A DNA stretch of 10,660 bases from the NCBI GenBank assembly GCA_018830745.1, contig JAHJRU010000156.1, positions 1 to 10,660 of the forward strand, written 5' to 3'. The DNA is from Chloroflexota bacterium. GTDB taxonomy: Bacteria; Chloroflexota; Dehalococcoidia; Dehalococcoidales; JAHJRU01. Numbering within the stretch: the stretch's first letter is position 1; every line of letters starts with the position of its first letter. Below, in pieces: positions 1 to 7,800 of this stretch. The notes beneath the pieces are model-generated. The model saw only the letters and a list, made by a program, of their open reading frames with translations, did no database searches and was not told where the DNA came from. Position numbers and translations under genes: made by a program.

Positions 1-1909
1 AGAACTCAATCTTCCCCGATTCCGTCTGGAATGGCTTACCCTCCTTGATTTGTGCGTCGAAACCGGTAAAAGGCTCATCTTCCAGTTCGTCACAGTTGAT
101 GAAGCTGCCTTTGCTGAACTCTTCCCATGGCGGAACTTCGATATTTCGCTTTTTATAATAATCTATGACCTGCTGGTAACGGTCCTTCTGGTAGCGCTCC
201 CAGTCCTTATCCCAATTCTCGTCAGTGGTATAGTATTTGAAGTATTTTCTGGGGTCTAAGCCGAGTTTCTCCGCCAGCTTGGTGAAAACCCAGGCGACAG
301 GTCTAACTTCGCCGGGGGGTGCTACCACCCCGGGGCAATAGTTTATCGCCTCAAATCCTCCGTAGCCGCTCTTTGTGAGGTTTGCTTCTTCCCACATCCA
401 GTCTTGAGAGGGAAGTATCAAGTCAGCATATTTAGTAGTAGGGGTCATCGTGCTCTGCATCATAACGAAGAATTCCATTTTCTCTAACGCCGCTAGCTGA
501 TAATTGGGCGATTCACAGGCAGTGACCAGAAAGTCGGATGCATGTGGCTTATGTCCGCCACCCCAGAAAAGCAGCCTGGGATTGAAGTCTTTCAAGATAG
601 CCGGGTCCGTTTTCCAGCCCACCATCCTCATGTAGTCTTCTTCGCTAAGCTCACCACTTCTTACGGCGTCCAGAAGGAGGACCGCCTGCGCCCAGTAGTG
701 GCTCCGGTATAACATCGGAACCTGGTATTCGCCCTGCGGACCCCAGGAGACCTGCATCGGAATAGGGCGGGACGAACCCATATTCAGCGCCGGGCCAGCT
801 CCCGGAGTCCCCCAGTAACCCAGCATCGCCTGCAAGGCAGCGAAAGCCCTTACGGTGTTCTCACCCCGGCTTTTGCGGTTTGACCCCCAGTGGTTCCACA
901 GCCAGGCCGGTCTGTTGGCTTCAATAAGCTCCGCTAAGCTCCGAATCGTGTCTGCCGGTACGGCACACTGTTCCTCCGCCCACTCGGGGGTTTTTTCAAC
1001 TCCGTCCTCCAGCCCCATTACGTAGTTTCTCCACTTCTCAAATCCCCCGGGCTCTACATATTTAGCCACAAACTCCTTATCCCATGAATCGTTTTTGAAC
1101 AGGACGTTAGCCAGAGCCATAAACATGGCAGTATCTGTTCCCGGTTTGATGGGTATCCACTGGTCAGCCAGAACGGCTGCCGCCGGAGTGTATTTTGGGT
1201 CGAAGATAATGACCTTCTTGCCCCTTTCCCGGGCAAGCTTTAAAAAGTAAGAGAACTGAAAACCGGGGCCACAGGAACCCATGGTAGGGTCCATACCCCA
1301 TATAACGACTAGCTTGGAGTGCGCCAGCATGTCCGCAGGTGAACCTGACGCGTACCCCGAGTAGTCCCAACCCTTCTCTCCCGCAACTATATGGGCCATC
1401 ATCCTGGTGGCATCGTAGGAACACCAGCCCCAGCTATCCGTTCCCGCTCCCCAGAATGAGAAGAGGCGTACCGCTGCTTCGTTGGGCATGTAAGGGATAA
1501 TGATGGAATAAGGTCCATACTTTTCCCTGACTTCTTTCATCTTTTCAACAATTGTAGTCAGAGCCTCATCCCAGGATATCCTGGTATATTTCCCTTCCCC
1601 CCGCTTAGAATCTGGGTCTCGTTTAAGAGGATATAAAATCCGGTCCGGACGGTAAAGATATTTATGGAAGACGATACCTTTAGTGCACGGTCTCCTCTGG
1701 AAATGGGTTTTGATTATCTGCTCTTCCGAGAGAACTTCATCTTCACGGCCCACACCGGTGTTATAGCGGTCATCTGGCTCGATTCTGATTACCACCCCAT
1801 CCTTAACATGCGATTTAAAAACGCATTGGTAGGTGGCGCCACAGTTAGCCATACAGGTATGATAGATAATTTTATCGCCTTCTTGTTTGTTTATTAAATC
1901 CGAAACCAT
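1..1909 (-). CDS. Molybdopterin oxidoreductase, DMSO reductase family (3' end outside window)
   Basis: Catalytic subunit of the complex iron-sulfur molybdoenzyme (DMSO reductase) family, which uses a bis-pterin Mo or W cofactor and usually one N-terminal [4Fe-4S] cluster. 636 codons are visible; the frame is open at the window start, so the C-terminal pterin-binding domain is missing. Visible marks: cysteines C19, C23, C29 and C75 (cluster candidates), the KG pair after C75, YRPDRILYPLKR at 86-97, WGMDP at 204-208, PGTD at 256-259 and, further on, the ADLILPSQ segment typical of the family. The start at 1909 is supported by AGGGG nine bases upstream. No twin-arginine signal is seen, so the protein is probably cytoplasmic, or exported only with a partner. 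The cluster spacing is C-x3-C-x5-C-x45-C; the middle gap is longer than the x3 of DmsA-like proteins. The metal ligand (Ser/Cys/Sec/Asp) cannot be assigned with certainty; C163-S164-Y165-D166 lies in the right region. Substrate unknown. It is divergent from an acyl-CoA ligase. Confidence 0.93.
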   Translation of the reverse strand, partial: MVSDLINKQEGDKIIYHTCMANCGATYQCVFKSHVKDGVVIRIEPDDRYNTGVGREDEVLSEEQIIKTHFQRRPCTKGIVFHKYLYRPDRILYPLKRDPDSKRGEGKYTRISWDEALTTIVEKMKEVREKYGPYSIIIPYMPNEAAVRLFSFWGAGTDSWGWCSYDATRMMAHIVAGEKGWDYSGYASGSPADMLAHSKLVVIWGMDPTMGSCGPGFQFSYFLKLARERGKKVIIFDPKYTPAAAVLADQWIPIKPGTDTAMFMALANVLFKNDSWDKEFVAKYVEPGGFEKWRNYVMGLEDGVEKTPEWAEEQCAVPADTIRSLAELIEANRPAWLWNHWGSNRKSRGENTVRAFAALQAMLGYWGTPGAGPALNMGSSRPIPMQVSWGPQGEYQVPMLYRSHYWAQAVLLLDAVRSGELSEEDYMRMVGWKTDPAILKDFNPRLLFWGGGHKPHASDFLVTACESPNYQLAALEKMEFFVMMQSTMTPTTKYADLILPSQDWMWEEANLTKSGYGGFEAINYCPGVVAPPGEVRPVAWVFTKLAEKLGLDPRKYFKYYTTDENWDKDWERYQKDRYQQVIDYYKKRNIEVPPWEEFSKGSFINCDELEDEPFTGFDAQIKEGKPFQTESGKIEF

Positions 1910-2013
1910 AACAATTTTCCCCTATGATTCTCCGTAATTACTGAACATTCTTTGAAAACGGCGTACGACCTGCGTTCCCCTTTTGTGACACTATCAAGGA
2001 GGATTTCTTTGAT

Positions 2014-2042
2014 ATGTTAGACTTTTACAAGCTGACTGTCAA
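2014..2042 (-). promoter_or_regulatory. Sigma-70-like promoter for the molybdoenzyme gene
   Basis: Read on the minus strand, TTGACA (2042-2037) is followed after 17 bases by TAACAT (2019-2014). The -35 is perfect and the -10 matches TATAAT at four of six positions. Transcription would start near 2007 and leave a leader of about 100 bases before the start codon at 1909. The -35 sits inside a 10-base block (ATGTTGACAG) that is repeated exactly, in opposite orientation, at the -35 of the ligase promoter. Confidence 0.5.
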
Positions 2043-2103
2043 CATCCGATACACTCAACGTCACCACAAACAATGACACTGATTAACCGCACCGCCGGTA
2101 ATG

Positions 2104-2133
2104 TTGACAGAACCAACGTTTTACTGCTATAAC
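2104..2133 (+). promoter_or_regulatory. Sigma-70-like extended -10 promoter for the acyl-CoA ligase
   Basis: A perfect TTGACA at 2104-2109 is followed after 18 bases by TATAAC at 2128-2133. TG at 2125-2126 gives an extended -10 element (TGCTATAAC). This is the strongest promoter match in the window. Transcription would begin near 2140, leaving a leader of about 105 bases before the ligase start at 2245. Confidence 0.65.
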
Positions 2134-2177
2134 AATATGCGAACTTAATGAACGAATCCCTCATCACCCCACCACTC

Positions 2178-2252
2178 AAATGAATACAGCTAAGCAGAAG
2201 CACATTCATTTCGCCTATATATTTTCAACAGAAAGAAGGGTAAAATGAATAC
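2178..2252 (+). promoter_or_regulatory. Possible switching leader element over the ligase start codon
   Basis: AAATGAATAC occurs twice in direct orientation, at 2178-2187 and at 2243-2252; the second copy contains the ligase ATG. Between them, ATTCATTT at 2204-2211 is the exact complement of the first eight bases of both copies. The middle element could therefore form an 8-bp stem with the upstream copy (18-base loop) or with the start codon (31-base loop containing the Shine-Dalgarno sequence), but not both at once. The stems are A/T-rich and weak. A role in translational control is inference; chance is possible in so short a region. Confidence 0.25.
2180..2248 (+). CDS. Possible 22-codon upstream ORF overlapping the ligase start
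   Basis: An ATG at 2180 opens a 22-residue frame (MNTAKQKHIHF..., ending ...STERRVK) whose TGA at 2246-2248 overlaps the ligase ATG in an ATGA junction, the arrangement seen in translationally coupled genes. It lies wholly inside the predicted ligase leader. There is no recognisable Shine-Dalgarno sequence before its ATG, and the peptide resembles nothing I know. It may be chance, created by the repeated AAATGAATAC block. If translated, it could act as a leader peptide. Confidence 0.15.
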   Translation: MNTAKQKHIHFAYIFSTERRVK

Positions 2253-3804
2253 GATTGATTTCTTGACTATCGCCAGCGCCATCTGTCCGGATCGGGACTG
2301 CACGGTATTCGAAGGGAAAAGGCAAACCTACGCCCAGACGAATGAACGCGTCAACCGGCTGGCTAACGCCCTGGCCGGTATGGGCGTGGAAAAAGGTGAC
2401 CGGGTAGCCGTACTGCAGGTCAACTGCCCCCAATATCTGGAGTCCTATTTCGCCGCCGCCAAACTGGGGGCTATCATGGTCCCCCTGAATTTCCGCGCCA
2501 GGCAGGATGAACTCAGCTATATGCTGGAAAATGCCGAGGCAAAAGTCCTGTTAAGCGGTGATAGATATATGGATATGGTCAAGGCTATGCTCCCACAGCT
2601 ACCCTCGATAAAGCAATGCATTACCATAGACAGCAAACAGCCGGATATGCCCTATTATGAAGACCTGGTCAGCGCTTCATCCCCGGAAGAGGTGTTCACC
2701 GAAATCGATGATGAGGATGTGACCATTCTGGTATACACCGCCGGTACCACCGGGCGTCCCAAAGGCGTTCCCCTGAGGCACAGCGGGTTCTCGTCCTATG
2801 TTTTGGAGAATGTTGACCCGCCCAGCCCGGAAATCGAGGAGAAAAATGCGCTCACCGTTCCCATGTATCACGTCGCCGGCCTTCAGGCATTGCTGACGGC
2901 TATATACGGCGGCCGAACCCTGGTGCTCATGAGACAGTTCGCTACCAAGGAGTGGCTGGAAACCGTGCAAAGGGAGCGGGTGACCCGGGCAATGCTGGTG
3001 CCGACCATGCTCAAGTGGGTTATCGATGACCCGGATTTCGAAAAATATGACCTGAGCAGTCTCAGCGTGCTGACTTATGGTGCCGCCTCCATGCCCCTGG
3101 AGGTTATTAAAAAAGCGATGAAGGTTATGCCCTGGGTGAGATTCATCAATGCCTTCGGTCAGACGGAAACGGCTTCCACCATAACCGTCCTGGGACCGGA
3201 AGACCACATCATCGAGGGCACCGAGGAGGAAAAGGAAAAGAAGCTAAAGAGGCTTACTTCATCCATCGGACGGCCTCTGCCCGACGTAGAGGTGAAGATT
3301 GTTGACGAGGAAACCGGTGAGGAATTACCCCTCGGGCAGGCAGGCGAGATTATGGCCCGTGGACCGCGGGTGATGAGCGGATACTGGCAGGATGAGCAAA
3401 AGACCGCCCAGGTCATGACCCCGGATGGGTGGCTGCGCACCGGAGACATCGGCTGGATGGATGAGGAGGGTTATATTTATCTCTCCGGCCGCAAGGACGA
3501 TATGATTATACGGGGCGGTGAGAATATCTCCCCCGAGGAGGTCGAGAACGTGCTGCACTCCCACCCTAAAATAGAAGAGGCAGCCGTAATTGGAGTGCCT
3601 GACCCGGAATGGGGACAGGAGCCAGTAGCCTTCGTGGTAACCAAAAAAGGGGAGACGGCTACCGAAGAAGAGATTCGTGAATACTGCCGCGCCAGGTTAA
3701 GCTTTAAACGGCCCAGGTCAGTAATCTTTGTAGATATTCTACCGCGCAACCAGATGGGCAAAGTGCTTAAGAGAGTGCTTCGGGAGCAGTACGCCGAATC
3801 CTGA
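2245..3804 (+). CDS. Class I acyl-CoA ligase (AMP-forming acid:CoA synthetase)
   Basis: A 519-residue ANL-superfamily enzyme, a normal full length. It should activate a carboxylic acid with ATP to an acyl-adenylate and then to the CoA thioester in the cytoplasm. Motifs in order: the P-loop YTAGTTGRPKG at 164-174, YGAASMP at 278-284, NAFGQTE at 302-308, the hinge-region LRTGD ending at D401, GRKDDMIIRGGENISP at 415-430, and the C-terminal PRNQMGKV, whose K506 is the adenylation lysine. A Shine-Dalgarno-like AGAAGGG lies four bases before the ATG. The overall pattern fits the FadD/DitJ-like long- or medium-chain and aromatic acid ligases; the acid cannot be named. A divergent molybdoenzyme gene with a mirrored promoter suggests a shared pathway in which an oxidised or hydroxylated acid is activated for beta-oxidation-like breakdown. 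That link is inference. Confidence 0.95.
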   Translation: MNTIDFLTIASAICPDRDCTVFEGKRQTYAQTNERVNRLANALAGMGVEKGDRVAVLQVNCPQYLESYFAAAKLGAIMVPLNFRARQDELSYMLENAEAKVLLSGDRYMDMVKAMLPQLPSIKQCITIDSKQPDMPYYEDLVSASSPEEVFTEIDDEDVTILVYTAGTTGRPKGVPLRHSGFSSYVLENVDPPSPEIEEKNALTVPMYHVAGLQALLTAIYGGRTLVLMRQFATKEWLETVQRERVTRAMLVPTMLKWVIDDPDFEKYDLSSLSVLTYGAASMPLEVIKKAMKVMPWVRFINAFGQTETASTITVLGPEDHIIEGTEEEKEKKLKRLTSSIGRPLPDVEVKIVDEETGEELPLGQAGEIMARGPRVMSGYWQDEQKTAQVMTPDGWLRTGDIGWMDEEGYIYLSGRKDDMIIRGGENISPEEVENVLHSHPKIEEAAVIGVPDPEWGQEPVAFVVTKKGETATEEEIREYCRARLSFKRPRSVIFVDILPRNQMGKVLKRVLREQYAES

Positions 3805-3992
3805 TTCCGGGACGCTGCTAAACCACGCAAGCACAGAGGCAATCCCCAGGGGTATCTGCTCTTGCAGGGCAGGTGGAAGGGCATAAAACACTGGCTTAGA
3901 ACCTTAAATAGGCGAACCTGCGGCTAATAATCAGCTTCATATTTATCAGGGGCATATAAAGGTTTAATCAGCCCGTTTTAGTGTATATCAGG

Positions 3993-6212
3993 CTACTCAA
4001 TAATTAAGGTAGCCTCTTTCTCATTATTGGCCTCATTGATTTCACTCAATTGATTATATGGGTCGGCAATCAGCTTAATCGAATAGGTTCCCGGCAAGGC
4101 ACCCCAGGTGAAGGTCTCTGTCCATGTGTCTCCAGCGTATATCTCCAGAACACGTCCGGACGGGTCTATGCGAATGCCATTTATATAGTAATAAATCCAG
4201 AAGGACCGCGCTCTACCGCTACCCTGGTTCTTTATGATAACCGTGAAGGTCACCGTCTCTCCCGGTGAGGGGTTGAGCGGATGCCAGGTCAGGCTTTCGA
4301 TAAAAAGGTCTGGCTCCGGTACCGTCGTCTCTGAGAAAGTGAATTCCTTTTCGTTATTGGTCTCATCGCTCTCGGAAACATCGTCGTTATAGTCGACGAC
4401 AGCCTTGATAATATGCTCTCCCAGCTTGGCTTTCCAGGTGAATGTCCCTGTGGCTGTTTCTCCCGCAGGTATTGAAGCCATATCAGTGGGGCCCTTTTGC
4501 GAGCCATCGACATAATAGTATACCTGGAAGGAGCCGGATTCATCCTTGCCCTGGTTCTTTATGCTAACCGTGAAGGTGAAGTTTTCATCCAGGAAAGGAT
4601 TCAGAGGAGACCAGGTTATATCATCTACGATTAGGTCTACGAGCAGCACCTCCGTGAAAGTGCTCTCCTTCTCGTTGTTGGTCTCATCGCTTTCGGGAAT
4701 GGCATCGCTATAGTCGGCCACGGCCTTAATGGTATGGCTTCCGAGCTCAGCGCTCCAGGTGAAAGTCCCTGTGGCCATGCCTCCGGCAGGTATAGAGGAA
4801 ATAGCACCGGACCCCTGCAGAGAGCCATCGATATAGTAGTATGCCTGAGAAGCCACGGCAATATTATCACCCTGGTTCTTTATGTCAATGCTGAAGGTTA
4901 CCGTTTCCCCGGGCGAGGGGTTTGACGGGCTCCAGGTTATATCCTGGACAATGAGGTCAGGCTTGGGATAAGCTACCGCCAGTGTAGCCAGCTTAAAGTT
5001 GTTGCTTTCATCGCTTTCAACAATCTGGCCGAAGTGGTCGGCCACGGCTGAAAAGTTGTGGCTTCCGACAAGGGCAACCCAGGTAAATGTGCCCGTGGCT
5101 GCAGCCCCGGCGGCTAAGGAGGAAATAACGCTCGTTCCACTGCTGCCACCTCCCCTGACGTTGTCGGCGTAGAAATTGGACTGGAAACTTCCCGCCTCAC
5201 CATTTCCCTGGTTCTTTATGGTGACAGTGAAGGTTACCGTATCCGTTGGTGAAGGACTTGACGGGCTCCAGGTTATATCGGCGATGACGAGGTCTGCCAG
5301 GTATATCTTGGAGGAAGCAAGCTCCTTCTCGTTGTTGGTCTCATCACTCTCAAAAACGGCATCGTCGTAGTCGGCAACTGCCTTAATAACATGCTCGCCG
5401 GTTTCCGCGTTCCAGGTGAATGTGCCCGTGGTTGTTCCTCCGGCAGGTATTGAAGCCAATGTACCGGACCCCTGCTCAGAATCGTCAATGTAGTAGCCGA
5501 CCTTCGAGGCAGCCGCGCTGCCCTCACCCTGGTTCTCTATAGTCACGGTAAAGGTTACCGTATCCGTTGGTGAAGGACGCAGCGGAGTCCAGGTGATGTC
5601 TTTGACCACGAGGTCTGGTTCCGGGATAGTCATGCCCGAGAAAGTAATTCCTTTTTCGTTGTTAGCTTCATCGCTTTCGACAAGCTGGTTATCACCGTCA
5701 GCCACCGCTTTTACAGTGTACGCCAGGCTTTCAACCCTCCAGCTGAAGCTCTTGGTAAGTTCGCCGCCAGCAGGTACCGGGGAAACACTGCCTGCGCCAC
5801 GCCGGGAACCGTCCACATAGTAGTAGACCTGAGAAGCCGCGGCGCTGCTACCACCCTGGTTTTTTACGGTGATGGTGAAAGCTACCAGCTCACCGGGTGC
5901 CGGGTTCAGTGGTCTCCAGGTGATGCCCTCGATAAGCAGGTCTGGTTCTTGAGTCGATTTTGACGCTTGGGGCGAATCGGTGTTCTCTGCCCCCGCAGGA
6001 GTGTCTTCCGGTGCCTGGGGTACAGGATATTCTGATGATGAGGCCGCGGCGGCCTGCCCAATTGGCAGGTGTATAGGGGCAACCACCGGTTTGGAGTGCG
6101 AGATAACATCTCGCACTTTTTCCCTGATTTCTTCTACTTTGTTACATCCAATCGTACTGGCAACAAGTACCATAGCGAGTAATATCGCCAGCACGATAAT
6201 TGCCCGTTTCAT
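3993..6212 (-). CDS. CARDB-repeat surface lipoprotein
   Basis: A 739-residue predicted lipoprotein. Residues 1-23 form a lipid-type signal (MKR, a hydrophobic stretch, then a lipobox ending S-T-I-G-C23). Residues 24-89 are a low-complexity Ala/Pro/Ser/Thr linker. Six CARDB-type Ig-like repeats of 106-112 residues then begin at about 90, 199, 306, 418, 525 and 634 and fill the rest of the protein. Each opens with a PDL(I/V)(V/I)-x2-ITW motif, has NQG near residue 30, YYYxDG near 41-46, a PAG turn, an FTW strand, and ends in ESDExNNEKE. CARDB domains occur in bacterial and archaeal surface proteins linked to adhesion. I chose the ATG at 6212 because GGGAG (6226-6222) lies nine bases upstream; a TTG at 6239 would add nine polar residues before the signal. 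No enzymatic or anchoring domain follows the repeats. It is convergent with the ligase. Its partner is unknown. Confidence 0.9.
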   Translation of the reverse strand: MKRAIIVLAILLAMVLVASTIGCNKVEEIREKVRDVISHSKPVVAPIHLPIGQAAAASSSEYPVPQAPEDTPAGAENTDSPQASKSTQEPDLLIEGITWRPLNPAPGELVAFTITVKNQGGSSAAASQVYYYVDGSRRGAGSVSPVPAGGELTKSFSWRVESLAYTVKAVADGDNQLVESDEANNEKGITFSGMTIPEPDLVVKDITWTPLRPSPTDTVTFTVTIENQGEGSAAASKVGYYIDDSEQGSGTLASIPAGGTTTGTFTWNAETGEHVIKAVADYDDAVFESDETNNEKELASSKIYLADLVIADITWSPSSPSPTDTVTFTVTIKNQGNGEAGSFQSNFYADNVRGGGSSGTSVISSLAAGAAATGTFTWVALVGSHNFSAVADHFGQIVESDESNNFKLATLAVAYPKPDLIVQDITWSPSNPSPGETVTFSIDIKNQGDNIAVASQAYYYIDGSLQGSGAISSIPAGGMATGTFTWSAELGSHTIKAVADYSDAIPESDETNNEKESTFTEVLLVDLIVDDITWSPLNPFLDENFTFTVSIKNQGKDESGSFQVYYYVDGSQKGPTDMASIPAGETATGTFTWKAKLGEHIIKAVVDYNDDVSESDETNNEKEFTFSETTVPEPDLFIESLTWHPLNPSPGETVTFTVIIKNQGSGRARSFWIYYYINGIRIDPSGRVLEIYAGDTWTETFTWGALPGTYSIKLIADPYNQLSEINEANNEKEATLIIE
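3996..5945 (-). repeat. Six tandem CARDB domain repeats
   Basis: In gene order the units are 5945-5619, 5618-5298, 5297-4962, 4961-4641, 4640-4314 and 4313-3996 (109, 107, 112, 107, 109 and 106 residues). Units 1, 2, 4 and 5 are the most alike. Unit 3 is the longest, with a Gly/Ser-rich insertion in place of the YYYxDG strand. Unit 6 is the most divergent in its second half (EIYAGDTWTE, SEINEANNEKE). The repeats have clearly drifted apart, so the array is not recent. Confidence 0.85.
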
Positions 6213-6403
6213 TAAATCCGTCTCCCGACTACCTGTCAATAACTAAAGAATACTCCATTACGATAGACTCCCAAAGGGTGTAAACCTTGATTTCTCAACG
6301 GTACAATCACCCATTATTAGGGAAGGTAAGCCGAATGTCATCCGAAACAGCGGCACACCGGGCACCTGAAAGAGACTTTTTAGTCGCAGGGAAAACTCAA
6401 TGC

Positions 6404-6429
6404 CCCCGGAGGAAATACATATACCGGGG
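6404..6429 (-). terminator. Weak hairpin downstream of the MFS gene
   Basis: CCCCGG at 6404-6409 pairs exactly with CCGGGG at 6424-6429 around a 14-base loop, about 30 bases past the MFS stop codon. On the minus strand the stem is followed by GCATTGAGTTTT rather than a clean U tract, so intrinsic termination is only possible. The rest of 6213-6458 shows no gene; any promoter for the CARDB gene there is too weak to call. Confidence 0.25.
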
Positions 6430-6458
6430 AACAACAGAGGAAAAGCAGGCGGGCGTCT

Positions 6459-7721
6459 TTAATACGCTATCTGCTTATCACTAATAGGCTTCACGATGGC
6501 GGTTAATGCCAAGCCTATAATAGCTACAACCCCGCAAATCAGAAAGGCCATCTGATAGCTGGAATTTACATCAAATATGTAACCAGCTTGAAGAGGTCCA
6601 ACCGCGGCGCCAATGGTGAAGGACATGCTGACAAAACCAAAAATCACTCCGTGTGAACTAAGTCCGAATAGCTCAGCTATCAGTGGCGCCTCTGCGGTTA
6701 CACATGCCCCGTAAGCGAAGCCAAAGATAACCGCAAATACATAGAGCACCCATATATCCCTGGCGGCCAGGAGCAAAAACAGAGCCATAGCCATGGTAAC
6801 AAAGCCTATCATCCAGGCGGCTCTACTTGAGGTCCGGTCAATCATATAGCCCATCCCGACCTTACCGACGATGCTAAATATACCAATAACAGCCAGCGTA
6901 TTGGCGGCGTTAGCCGCCGAAATTCCCATATCGGTAACATGAGGTGCTATATGCACCATGATGGTAAAAAGAATGAAGCCAAGGCACATAGTCATGGCAC
7001 AGACGGTCCAGAATTGCCAGGTGCCAAGCGCCTGCCTGAACGAAATTGACCTGCCCTCTAACCGGGGGCGCTGTTCTTCCACCTCTCCCTGGCCGTAGGG
7101 CACTTGCCCCATCTGAGCGGGGTCACGGCTCAGTAACTGGGCGACCGGTATGGTAAGCACCAGAACCACGCTACCAAAAATGACATAGGCTACACTCCAG
7201 TTATATTTCAGGATAAGCCAGTTAGCCAGAGGTGGCATAATAACGGCGCCGGCACCTATACCGGCGGCAACAATCCCTGTCATCAAACCCCTTCTCGCTT
7301 CAAACCACCGGGCAGTTGTTGAAAGCAGCGGCACAAAGGGGCCCCCCATACCGATTCCGACCATTACCCCGTAGAAAACGTAGAGCTGCCAGATGGACGT
7401 GGTTTGTGACATCAGCAAATAGCCCAGTCCCAGGGACAGTCCGGTGATTCTTATCACCATGCGAGGGCCGAACCTGTCGGTCAGCCTGCCGGCGAAAATG
7501 GCCCCGATGCCATGCAGTATTGTGGACAGTGAGAAAGCGCCTGATGTCATGGCGCGGGTCCACCCGAATTCGGATAAAAGCGGTTTGAAGAAGATGCCAA
7601 AGGAATAGTAGGTACCCCACATTGCCAGCATGATAATAGCGGCCGTGGCAACTACCACATAGCCGTAGAAGAATCCGGGTGTTTTTCCGGGAGATTGGAC
7701 CGCGTCTCGATTGTTCAGCAA
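6459..7721 (-). CDS. MFS transporter, oxalate/formate-monocarboxylate carrier-like
   Basis: A 420-residue inner-membrane carrier with about 12 hydrophobic segments in two halves, split by a charged loop near residues 198-228. The first half has the conserved loop 2-3 motif GRLTDRFGPR at 78-87, with a degenerate second copy GYMIDRTSSR at 291-300. The N-terminal pattern FFYGYVVVATA...YSFGIFFKPLL is typical of the oxalate:formate antiporter and monocarboxylate transporter branches, so an organic anion is the likeliest substrate; this is family inference. The start is a TTG at 7721: an in-frame TAG lies nine bases upstream and the protein already begins just before the first helix. The ribosome-binding site is weak (TTAGAG). 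It follows the FAD reductase by 79 bases with no terminator seen, so co-transcription and perhaps translational dependence on the upstream gene are likely. Alternative: export of the reductase product. Confidence 0.88.
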   Translation of the reverse strand: MLNNRDAVQSPGKTPGFFYGYVVVATAAIIMLAMWGTYYSFGIFFKPLLSEFGWTRAMTSGAFSLSTILHGIGAIFAGRLTDRFGPRMVIRITGLSLGLGYLLMSQTTSIWQLYVFYGVMVGIGMGGPFVPLLSTTARWFEARRGLMTGIVAAGIGAGAVIMPPLANWLILKYNWSVAYVIFGSVVLVLTIPVAQLLSRDPAQMGQVPYGQGEVEEQRPRLEGRSISFRQALGTWQFWTVCAMTMCLGFILFTIMVHIAPHVTDMGISAANAANTLAVIGIFSIVGKVGMGYMIDRTSSRAAWMIGFVTMAMALFLLLAARDIWVLYVFAVIFGFAYGACVTAEAPLIAELFGLSSHGVIFGFVSMSFTIGAAVGPLQAGYIFDVNSSYQMAFLICGVVAIIGLALTAIVKPISDKQIAY

Positions 7722-7800
7722 TTTTCTCTAATAATCCTGTCCGGCAATAATCGAACGTCACATTGGGGGATAATCAGCCACGCGGTAGTCCAAAGGGGAA

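Larger units (their letters stand above)
1910..2244. other. Divergent intergenic region between molybdoenzyme and ligase
   Basis: This 335-base gap contains no convincing gene. It holds two divergent promoters (2014-2042 for the minus strand, 2104-2133 for the plus strand), leaders of about 100 bases on each side, and a repeat cluster just before the ligase start (2178-2252). A good Shine-Dalgarno-like AAGGAGG at 1996-2002 precedes a 20-codon frame at 2014-2076 on the plus strand. That frame runs through the predicted minus-strand promoter and is probably chance. Confidence 0.6.

Noticed and set aside
1664..1897. 77-codon plus-strand frame inside the molybdoenzyme gene
   Set aside because: Antisense to the conserved N-terminal cluster region of the molybdoenzyme, with no independent support.
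2014..2076. 20-codon plus-strand frame after a good AAGGAGG sequence
   Set aside because: The spacing to its ATG is long, it lies across the predicted minus-strand promoter and upstream of the predicted plus-strand promoter, so it would not be in the ligase transcript.
2677..3207. 176-codon minus-strand frame inside the ligase gene
   Set aside because: Antisense to a clearly conserved ANL enzyme; its sequence shows no recognisable domain.
3990..4015. AGGCTAC/GTAGCCT inverted repeat over the CARDB stop codon, considered as a bidirectional terminator for the convergent genes
   Set aside because: The 7-bp stem has a 12-base loop and no U tract on the minus strand; on the plus strand only CTTTCTC follows. 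The 3805-3992 gap shows no better terminator.
7300..7761. 153-codon minus-strand frame with an ATG start overlapping the MFS start region
   Set aside because: Out of frame with the clear 12-helix transporter; the residues are Arg/His-rich and lack any domain.
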